Shown here: positions 56,079-64,000 of the stretch, in pieces
Numbering within the stretch: position 1 is the first letter of the stretch
How the letters are laid out: the number at the start of each line of letters is the position of its first letter
Assembly: GCA_015680685.1 (NCBI GenBank)
Contig: MNCI01021017.1
Coordinates: forward strand, 88,368-152,367
Length of the DNA: 64,000 nt
Direction of reading: 5' to 3'
Origin: Gnetum montanum
Taxonomy: Eukaryota; Streptophyta; Gnetopsida; Gnetales; Gnetaceae
Notes under the pieces: generated by a model
Told to the model about the DNA's origin: nothing
Databases searched by the model: none
Seen by the model: only the letters and a program-made list of their open reading frames with translations
Translations under genes and position numbers: made by a program

Positions 56079-59000
56079 CTAACCCTTTTCTGGGTCATCC
56101 TTAATGGACTTGTCATGGAATGTTAGTTGGGAAGGCCATGATTATTCAGTAGTAGGGGGAAGCATGATTGAATGAATTGCTTCTTCATCCATTGGCAAGC
56201 TTTCATCCACCGGTATGGATGCTAGCATGCGAACCATGGCTTGATGATGCAATTGGGATGTCATCAGCAAGTCATATAGGTTCAACATTGTATTCTTCTA
56301 TTTGAGAGCCTACTTAACTTGCGTAAAAGCGTCAAGGAGATTATGCCCATGGTCTGGTTGTTGGTTGCCCTTCTCTTCTTCCATTCGTCCCAAGAGATGG
56401 ATTTCCTAGGGAGGAATAGTTTCTGGTTGAGGGCTGTATTTTCTTGGGCAGGGAGAAGATGGCTACTTCTGCGTAACATCGTCTTTTTTTGAGGAAGAAG
56501 GAACCAAGGGCACCGAGGCTAGAGGGGTAGGCTTAGGAAACCCCAGTGTAACATGGTCTTTGGCTATTTTATCTGTCACATGTTTTTCTCCTTTCCTTGT
56601 GGGTTGAGGTTGGGGCATTGACTTAGACATTTGCCCTTGCATAGTAGGAGCAGCTGACGGCTTTGGCACCTTGATGACAAAGGGTGTCTTAGGTGTAGAT
56701 GATGGTTGGGCCATGGCTTTAATGAAAATCAGCTACGGAACAGATGTCTGAGGTGAAATCCAGAGGACAAAGGGTTGTTGTTGCGTTGTGCTCGTCGATG
56801 TCGATGGGTTTGTCGCATGAGATGGGTGAGGAGGCATGTGCAACATGAAGGGTTGCTGCAGTGATGCTAGGCCATCGCCATCCATACCCACCACGTTGAT
56901 AGTGTACCCTGTGTTATTTGCATTCAACGGGTCTTGGTACACATGCATAGACTGGTTTTTTGGACGAACCGGACTACCGCTGTTGAGGATCAGCTTACCT
57001 TGGTTGATCATGCATTGAATGTCATCTTTCAATGCCCAATATTAGTCTGTGTCATGACCACATAGCTGGTGGTAGTTGCAAAAATGGTCTAGCCTGAAAT
57101 TCTTGGGAACTGGTGGTTCATTTGGTAGGGCTAAGGAGGCATTCTTGAGCAACTCACAATGCTGTCTGTGGCATTTTAGAGCCTCCTCGGACACCTTCTT
57201 GTATTGAATATGACCAGTTCTTAATAGTTGCTTCAGAAGTTCTAAAGGCTTGACAGGTAGAGCCGCATATTTTGAGTGGTCTTTATGTTCGAAATTAGGC
57301 TTCGACTGAGGCAATGTCTCAGGAGTCAATGCTGTTTGCTCATCGACATTGTTTGAGCTAGTTGTAGCCTCAGCAAGTGCCATAGTTTCCTTTTTGTTGT
57401 TATTTTTCCTTTTGGCCTCTTTAGCCACCACTGCTACCGTTGTTGTTGCGACCTTGCCCTTGTCTTTGCTTTTGTTGTGGGCATTTTTATAGGCCACATA
57501 TGCTAGGTCTTTGCTAGCCTCTGCCGCATCTTAGATGCTCTTAGTTTGAGCGAAGGCTTGGCTGAGGGAGCGGGGAGCGAGGTAATACAGTTTAGACTTA
57601 ATAAAGTCATTGATTGCCCCCTTAAAAATTGTCAACAGATGAGCCTCTACGATGGGCTCATGGATTTCATTCAAGATGATGCTCCACCGCTGTATAAACG
57701 TTTGGACCGTTTCAAGCGGATCCTGCTTAACTCTCATTAATTGGTCCAGCATGACCTCTGGCCTCAGGTTGTATTTGAAATGGATCACAAACTAAGTTAG
57801 TAGTTCTTCCAAAGTTAAAATGGAATAGCGTGGAAGTGCACGATACCAATCCAAAGATTTACCTATTAAGGACATAGCAAAAACATGGATAATGATATGT
57901 GGCCATTGTTGCAGCAACAATGACTCCAACCTGAAAGTAACAAGATGAGCATTAGGATCACCTTCCCCATTGTATTTTGTAAAATGGGGAAGTGGCATCC
58001 CAGGAGGTAGTGATAAGATGGGAACTGCCGGACCGATAGGATCATCATGGTAGAAAACCATGACCTGTACTATATCAGAACCTGCAGCTTTGAGGCATTT
58101 AACCTCTTCAGTAAGGGTCTGAATAAGCTAGAAGGCTTGATCTAGACTTGAGGACAAAGAGGTTGGCTGTGGAATAATAGGTGAATCCATGACTGGTGGC
58201 AGGATAGGGGTAGTAGCATGGCCTATGGGTAATGTTGTCAGAACTGTCCTTGCGGGTAGTACCGCTTGTGTCATCCACCATCTGGTAGGTGGTGCAGGCG
58301 GGGCGACGACTGTCGATTATGCCATAGGATACGCTGCTTGTGTAGCCGGTGGCACAGACAATGATCCTGTAGTTGGATTTACCACCTACAGGACCTGGTG
58401 TTGATGATGAGGAAGATAGGACATCTATGTAGGCTATGCAACAGGAGGTGACGTATTTGGAGCCCACCATGCGATAGGGGCGGGTCTCGTCGCTACTGGT
58501 GGAATGGGGAAAAAGGTGGGATCGATGGAGAAGCTGTGTGTAATTGTGAGATGGGTACTGTGTGCACATATGGTAACATAGGTGTAAGCATGCGATGTGA
58601 TGGGTTGGATGACTGTGACTGTGGAGGAATGGACTCTGAAGGGATAACCTCTGGAAAGGGAGCCAAAGAGAAAACATGCTAATGCGACAAATGCGCAACA
58701 CGGTTGGCGGTAGACAATGATAAAGGCGTAGTGACCATAGAGAGCGGATTTGCATGGGTCACTATGGAGGGAAGAACCATAACAAAGCTAGTGTGACTAC
58801 CTCCCTCGGAGTGGGCATCTAGGTCCTCCTACCCATCATGGAATGCTTCATCACGAAACATCTCATCTCGTTGTTCCATTGATGCCTTGGCCATTAACAG
58901 TTGATCCAAGATCCACTGTAGCCTATCTGTTAGGGGTATGGAAGCGTTAGGCGAAGGAACAAATTCTTTCTTTTTACAGTATATTAACTCATATTCACAT

Positions 59001-59230
59001 TTCTCTTCTAGTTTGTGTGGGTACATAGGCAGATTCGCCATAAGTTTGGCACAAAGGAAGTTGTAATGTTCTATGCACTGAGGGTGTCCCTCAGGCTCTT
59101 TATTTTGACACCTGAGGGACCAGCATGGCCACACCAGATTGATCGGTGGCTCAACAATAGCAGGCGTAGCTTGTGTCGTCCAAGGATTTTTGAGACTAGC
59201 GGTGGCAATGGCGGTGGTTGTCGCAGCCAT
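56079..59230 (-). pseudogene. E5 gag with C-x2-H zinc motif
   Basis: Start at 59230 (MAATTTAIATASLKNPWTTQ), first frame to 58829. A Pro/Ser-rich decayed stretch follows (58828-58062). Main frame from 58061: LPPGMPLPHFTKYNGEGDPN (matrix-like), then WPHIIIHVFAMSLIGKSLDW and FKYNLRPEVMLDQLMRVKQD, then ETVQTFIQRWSIILNEI and FKGAINDFIKSKLYYLAPRS. It has a Lys-rich stretch (57470-57400), then CNYHQLCGHDTD, the typical Tat Gag zinc motif, and DDIQCMINQGKLIL. The tail is Pro/Thr-rich (57032-56463). TAG stops and one frame change near 58100. Confidence 0.83.
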
Positions 59231-59461
59231 TCTCTACACAGCTAGAAGGTAATGCTAATGGGGATAAAGATCACAAAGGCAAAAGTGAGGTTAAAGGCAA
59301 ACGTGGGCTTTTTGTCCTGCTGGATTCTAGGGGAATTGTTGACATGACCGATCTGTACCACACGATCACGTAAACAACCACGAAGGTATCATGTTTACGC
59401 TAGTCGATAATGGGTACAAATAGCTTACAGGACTATCCGTGAAATGCAGATCAGAGGTTCA

Positions 59462-59480
59462 GGTCCTCCTTCTAGCACCA
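59462..59480 (-). promoter_or_regulatory. E5 primer binding site, candidate
   Basis: The minus strand reads TGGTGCTAGAAGGAGGACC, six bases after the LTR end. The leading TGG is the complement of a tRNA CCA end. I have not assigned the tRNA. Confidence 0.65.
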
Positions 59481-59486
59481 AAAAAC

Positions 59487-60571
59487 TGTAACAACTTAAA
59501 ACATTGGTTGTTGGAAGCGCTGAGAGGATTTCCGCGTACACAGTTTCAACCTTGGATCTACGCGAGGGCCGTGTTAGGGAAAACGAATCTGAGGTACCCT
59601 GAACGGTCTTGTTGATGAGACAGGGACTTACTTGGTTAGTAAATTTGTTAACGATCGTGTAACGAAATGACGATTTGATATGCGAACGTAATACCAATTG
59701 ATGAGAAAAACGAGATCTACTCCAAGATCTAATCATGAAGGCAATGGAAACAATGTAAATTATGCAAGATGACTGTAAAAATCAATGTAAATAGGATATA
59801 ATGAATCGAATTTAGAAAATGCATGATCCCAAGATCTGGGATCTCTCTTATGAGCAAATATGATGGATACAATGGGATTTTCAAGCGGACTTTGGTTTGG
59901 ACAAAGTATCTGCCACCAACAAGAAGATATTTAGAGATTAAAAAAGCAAGAGGACCAATCTACCTTGTTCAATCTGGGCGCAAGCTCAAAGAAATCTTTA
60001 GCCAAAAAGCTTCTATCTGTCACCGTCGATGCTATTGCCAACTTTCGTCAATTGCCTCAAAGTTTTCGATCTCTTTGTTTTTGTTGCCAACTCTTTTCGC
60101 CAACTAACCAAGTTTTCTTTTTTTTTTCTGCCAAAGCATAACCACCCCGTGGCTACGCTGTAACATGCTGGGAAGCGTATCATGGCATAATGACTGCTAT
60201 TGTTTGAATTTTGTTATCCTTCTTGTTTCAGCTATTTCAACTATGCTACTTGCGTTACGCTGTGGTACGCTGCCTAGCGTAACATGGTGTAATATGCAAA
60301 AAGTTAAGAATTTGAAGAATGGTTAACTTGCAAAGTTGAAGTGTTGTCACCATGCATCCCTTGTTTTGTTCTATCCTCCTGAAGTCTGCTACACTGAGCT
60401 GTGTAGCGTAGCGTAGCAAGCCCTCAGCTACAAAAAAAACTTGCTGAGATGTGCAACTATCTTCGGTGCTTCCATCACTCGGATATCTTGACACTGCACT
60501 TGTGAAAAATCCTTGCCTAAACTTCAAGACTTTGCCGAATCATCGAGGTCTCGAAATTTCATGGTGTTTCA
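59487..60571 (-). mobile_element. E5 5' LTR, core promoter deleted
   Basis: 1085 bp, same ends as the 3' LTR. Between CTGCC and AAAGCATAACC (60130-60135) it lacks about 155 bp present in the 3' LTR (43703-43856), including the TATA box. Flanked on the right by TGTCC. Confidence 0.88.
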
Positions 60572-60576
60572 TGTCC

Positions 60577-61288
60577 TTCAACTAGTTTATTGTATGAGTT
60601 ACCTCATTTAGATGGCTCAAGGTTGGTTGGTAGATAGATGAGTCACCACTTGGACTAGTTGGTTGCTGCTGCAAGAGTTATTCTTGGAGCTTTTGCATGT
60701 GCTTCATGGTAGCATGTGCCTATGGTGTTGTTTCATGAGTAGTTGGTTGTGGCGGTTGCTGCTCTTCTTTGGTTATAGTAAGGACCTTATGTTTTATCAT
60801 TTCTACCTAAGAGGCAATAGGAGCATGTCTTAATCTATCATTCGAGTAGTGGGCTATCCCTTCCTTTTTGCATAATTTTTTGATTAGACATGAAAAATAA
60901 AGTACCTTTTTCCTATGTTCATTTTCTTTGAATTTCTTCTCTATCTCTAGATAGATTAGCTGTGGGAGGTTGATTGGGAATTTATTGCTTAGAGTGGGAC
61001 ACACATGGTTAGAGAAGGCTATCACCTTACTAGGCCTCACCTTTGGATTGAGGTGGTAGGCCATTATATTGAAATATGCATGTTCTACCATAGTGAGTGC
61101 ATCATACTCTTTGCCATTGACTCCATAGTGTTGCGACTAGAAAAATCGATTACTAGAATGAAGATTGATGGATCTGGTGTGCAGCAGTCCTAAACATTGG
61201 CTCCCCAAGGCCTTTGCAAAAAAAGGAATCCAAGGTGCTCTCGCTAGTTTGGCAAATTAACCAAGGACTTGGGGGGTTTCCAGAATAG
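60577..61288 (-). pseudogene. Unrecognised coiled-coil gene, 5' part, split by E5
   Basis: The minus strand reads APWIPFFAKALGSQ (61260), SQHYGVNGKEYDALT, then MVEHAYFNIMAYHLNPKVRP and NLPQLIYLEIEKKFKENEHR, then KKVLYFSCLIKKLCKKEGIA, then a Gln/Pro-rich run towards E5. The layout of a conserved block followed by a coiled coil, and the INLPQLI...CLIKKLCKKEGI pattern, look like plant-transposon-type proteins, with low certainty. It continues at 43029. Its right edge meets the 3' LTR of E6 at 61289. Confidence 0.55.
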
Positions 61289-62703
61289 TGTAATAAAATG
61301 AAATGCAAAAATTGGTAACAGATCTGAATAATGCATAGAAAATAAACAATATATATTACACACAAAACCCAAAACTTAAAACTTTATTGAAAAAATAAAG
61401 AATAAGTTAGAGAAATGTGTAAAAATGGTGCCTAAATGAGTAGCAGGGGGTTCACTTGGATGGGGGTTTAGGGTTCGTTGAAGTTAATGTAGCCAACTCC
61501 ATGATCCAGATGTCCTGCTGCTCCTGATGCTATCAAACCTTCGATGTTGCAATCTTTGATCAGGAACGTTGGCTATGGTGGAGGTTAAGAAGTGTGGAGA
61601 ATCCAAGCTATTGAAGTGCTCTACACTGGGAGTTGAGAATCTTAGGATTGTAATGTGGAGCTTGAAAATTCACAAATCCCAAAGGAGGTTACAAGGCCAC
61701 AAGGTCACAGGGTTTCCATGCTAGGTTCAAGAGGATACAAGTGTGGAAACTTCTAAAAAACCTTGAGTGCTTGAGAATGCCTAATTGTAGAATTATGAAC
61801 AATTTATGTGCAAAAGTGTGTGTATGTTAAAAGTTTTTGAACCATGTCAAAAAATTATTGAACTATCTTTAGATTGTAAAACCTATAAATGATGTTGGAG
61901 GCTAGTTTTTATAGGTCTTAGGCCATGAATGATGCTATGAAATGACTATGATTTAGTTGTAATTTGGTTGCACAATGGTTGCATAATGGTTGCAAATTGG
62001 TTGCCAAATTTTTGCAAATTGCTACGTCATTTAGGTGAGATGGATGTCCAAATTTGGGGGGTTACTATATATGGTAAGTGCCTTTTCCCTATGGAAATTC
62101 CATTTACCATAAATAGTCACAGGGGTGTACCTTCCATGTTGGAGATGAATCTTCAATGCTGAGCTCTCAACCATGCTTGTTGAAGTGGCTGGTAAATGTT
62201 GGATTGCATGAAGTGATAAAATTTGGCTACTGTGGCTTCCATGCTTGGGGGGATGCAATTTCCACACTAGGAGGAAAGGTTTCCAAGATGATCATGTAGC
62301 CTCTACTCTTTGAAGGGGTGGGGGGTTGTGGGGGAGTTTCCAAGCTAAGGGAAAACCGCCCACCTCTCCACATTGGGGGTAGATGAGATCTACCCCTTGT
62401 AAGTGTGTCTAGCATAGAAAAATGTATACTCCCCATAAAACCCATCAAAGTGTCATTTTTGGCATTCCAAAAGGCATTTTGACCCCCAAGCCCAAATATA
62501 GATACTAGATGAGTTTTTTCACTTTGGGAATGAGGTTTTAACCACTTATGAGGCATTTTTACTGTCAAAATTATAAAGAATGTGAAATTGTCCACTATGG
62601 ATTACAATTGTCACATTTACAATGAATTTTTACCTTGGGTTTCATGGGGTGAAAGATACATGATGAAAATTGGCTATAACATTCAAATTTTTATGGTGTT
62701 TCA
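61289..62703 (-). mobile_element. E6 3' LTR
   Basis: The start is firm: TGAAACACCATAA on the minus strand directly after the polypurine tract, like E5. The end is placed at 61289 because the plus strand there reads TGTAAT, the E5 LTR terminus, and the pseudogene reading frame resumes to its left. Minus-strand TATA-like CTATAAAAAC near 61910. 1415 bp, close to the E5 3' LTR (1265). Confidence 0.68.
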
Positions 62704-62717
62704 ATGGTCCCTCTTTG
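62704..62717 (-). promoter_or_regulatory. E6 polypurine tract
   Basis: The minus strand reads CAAAGAGGGACCAT next to the LTR start; compare CAAAGAGGGGCCAC in E5. Confidence 0.82.
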
Positions 62718-62845
62718 TTGGTGTCTTGAGAATTAACTCAAGAGGCACTGACAAAGAATACAAAACACCACTAGATATTATGATGCTACAATGCATATAG
62801 GACACATGAGAATCAAGTTATCTAGGTCACCAAATTTTCTATTTC

Positions 62846-62920
62846 AAGGCTAAGATGGGCCATGGTACCTATTTAAGGCCCTGGCAGGCTGTGTTACTAA
62901 GTTAAGGTCATAACAAACTG
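62846..62920 (+). repeat. Remnant of the R1-type repeat in E6
   Basis: Two or three decayed units (TATTTAAGGCCCTGGCAGGC, then TAAGTTAAGGTCATAACAAA) directly downstream of integrase, the same place as R1 in E5. Confidence 0.6.
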
Positions 62921-62966
62921 TTGAAAGTAGGCTTGCTTGTCGATGGTTTGTTGGCTACATGTAGTA

Positions 62967-63990
62967 TTACTTCAAATAGGAATGATTGAATGGATTGACT
63001 AGCTCATTCTCAGCCATGTTGGCTTTCCTGAATGCTCTGTTATTGTAGTCTTTGATGACAAGGAAGAATCCTTTCCAGTTGGCTACGAATTTATTTGCAT
63101 GCTGATGGATGACTTTAAGGACTAGGTTATCATCCTTGATCTTGCACATAGTCAAGATATGATGATGTTATTACTTCTACCTCTCTTGATAATGCTTGAT
63201 GTGAGTAAGCACCCACATATGTTGCTCCTCCATTGAGTCTAGGGTCATTATCTACAACTCCTTATTCTGCTTGTCATTGATGAAGTTGGTCAAGGCCACT
63301 TGGAGCAATAAAACCTACACTTCAATAGGAAAAATAGCTTCAGAACCATCAACCAAGCTGTAAGGGAACATACTAGTGATTGTGTGATAGGTTGTTCTAT
63401 ACACCCATAGTGCATGGACAAGTCCTTCATGCCATTTGTGCTTGCTGTTATTGAGCATCTTCTTGAGCAAGTTGAAGATCACCTTATTGCTTACTTCTAC
63501 TTGTCCATTGGCTTGAGGGCAATATGATGAGGAGAAAGAATGCTTAATTTCTTGGTTGTGATAGAAATATTTTGTTTCATGATTACTAAACTATGGTCCA
63601 TTATTTGTAACAATGGTCATGGGTATGCCAAAATGGGCTACAATGTTATCTAGGATGAATTTGTAGACTTGCTCAAATGTAGTCTTCCTTAGGGGAATAG
63701 CCTCAACCCACTTCGTAAAGTATTTAATTGTAGTGATGATGAAGCTATGCCCTGTAGAAGACTTAGGCATTATTGATCCAATGATATCCAACCCCCATCA
63801 TTGACATGACCATGTTATTTGAGTGGTATATAACTCAATTGGTAGTACATGTATAAGGTTACTATATTGTTAGCATGTGTCACACCATTTAACCTTCTAT
63901 AGGTACTCATTTTTCATATGAGGGCAATAGTAGCCTAACTATCTAATCTTAGTAGCCATAGCTCTAGGTCCTATATGTCCTCCACAAACA
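62967..63990 (-). pseudogene. E6 integrase
   Basis: Minus strand: LGYYCPHMKNEYL and CDTC (zinc finger), WGLDIIGSIMPKSSTGHSFI, YFTKWVEAIPLRKTTFEQVY, then GIPMTIVTNNGP, where the second catalytic Asp is Asn. CPQANGQVEVSNKVI keeps the Glu. Then HALWVYRTTYHTIT and the tail FVANWKGFFLVIKDYNNRAF to NPFNHSYLK, stop at 62967. Several frame breaks. Confidence 0.82.
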
Positions 63991-64000
63991 TGCTCATGAA

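Larger units (their letters stand above)
43035..60571 (-). mobile_element. Element E5: 17.5-kb Tat/Ogre-lineage retrotransposon with an antisense gene
   Basis: Read leftwards: 5' LTR 60571-59487, primer site, gag, protease, a 6-kb interval holding an antisense multi-exon gene, then RT, RNase H, a second archaeal-type RNase H, integrase, a repeat array, 3' non-coding region, polypurine tract and 3' LTR 44299-43035. Dual RNase H, gag-pro separated from pol and large size are marks of the Tat/Ogre lineage. A solo LTR of its own family lies inside (52865-53630). Frames are broken throughout, mostly by TAG. Confidence 0.88.
61289..64000 (-). mobile_element. Element E6: Tat-lineage retrotransposon, 3' end only in view
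   Basis: The minus strand carries the end of integrase, a short non-coding stretch, polypurine tract and 3' LTR. Related to E5 in integrase, repeat position, tract and LTR start, but from a different subfamily. Its 5' half lies beyond 64000. Left flank AATAG (61284-61288) should be one target duplication if the LTR edge is right. Confidence 0.82.

Noticed and set aside
58108-58755. 215-codon minus-strand frame rich in Ser, His and Tyr
   Set aside because: Out of phase with the gag frame on both sides and without a recognisable domain; likely a shadow of the decayed Pro-rich part of E5 gag.

Overview
This window is plant nuclear DNA, most likely from a large, repeat-dense genome. I find no intact single-copy host gene, tRNA, rRNA or bacterial feature. 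Almost all of it is old, decayed LTR retrotransposons inserted into one another. The lineages are Ty3/gypsy Athila-like (several), Ty3/gypsy Tat/Ogre-like (two) and one Ty1/copia remnant, all typical of seed plants. Species cannot be told from this sequence. Nearly every reading frame carries stops, mostly TAG, consistent with long C-to-T decay.

Layout. 1-411: end of an Athila-like LTR. 412-8973: minus-strand Athila-like element E1 (5' LTR 8139-8973, then gag, PR, RT, RNase H and IN reading leftwards), split by a solo LTR at 2125-2935 with a perfect AACGT target duplication. 9653-15656: plus-strand element E2 with LTRs, gag and a long 3' non-coding part but no pol; its 5' LTR runs into a 458-base N gap. 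17335-19598: minus-strand copia remnant (integrase start, gag, primer site, part of the LTR), split by a solo LTR at 17654-18316 with a perfect CATGC duplication; the rest of its LTR is at 39605-39708. Between the two LTR halves sits Athila-like E3 (19599-39599), and inside the gag gene of E3 sits E4 (21706-31616). 40466-41143: 5'-truncated Athila-like LTR.

43035-60571: a 17.5-kb minus-strand Tat/Ogre-lineage element, E5 (LTRs 59487-60571 and 43035-44299; gag and PR at 59230-55596; RT, RNase H, a second archaeal-type RNase H and IN at 49357-45888). It interrupts an older minus-strand coiled-coil pseudogene whose halves lie at 60577-61288 and 41150-43029. 61289-64000: 3' LTR and integrase of a related element, E6, leaving the window.

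The most notable object is inside E5. Between protease and reverse transcriptase, where Ogre-type elements carry an intron, lies a plus-strand (antisense) gene of about seven exons (49915-55024). It has GT-AG introns, and five of its six junctions keep the reading frame. Arrays of a degenerate repeat (core TAGTTTTANGNCNTAGCGGNC) lie on both sides of it and again downstream of integrase. I do not recognise the product. A solo LTR of the E5 family later landed in its fourth exon (52865-53630, perfect ATAGG duplication).

Each Athila-like unit was once a self-copying element: LTR promoter, primer site matching a tRNA-Asp-type primer, gag for the particle, PR/RT/RNase H/IN for maturation, copying and insertion, a purine tract, then the second LTR. 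All copies here look dead. LTR boundaries are well fixed by target duplications; domain edges inside the decayed pol genes are approximate.
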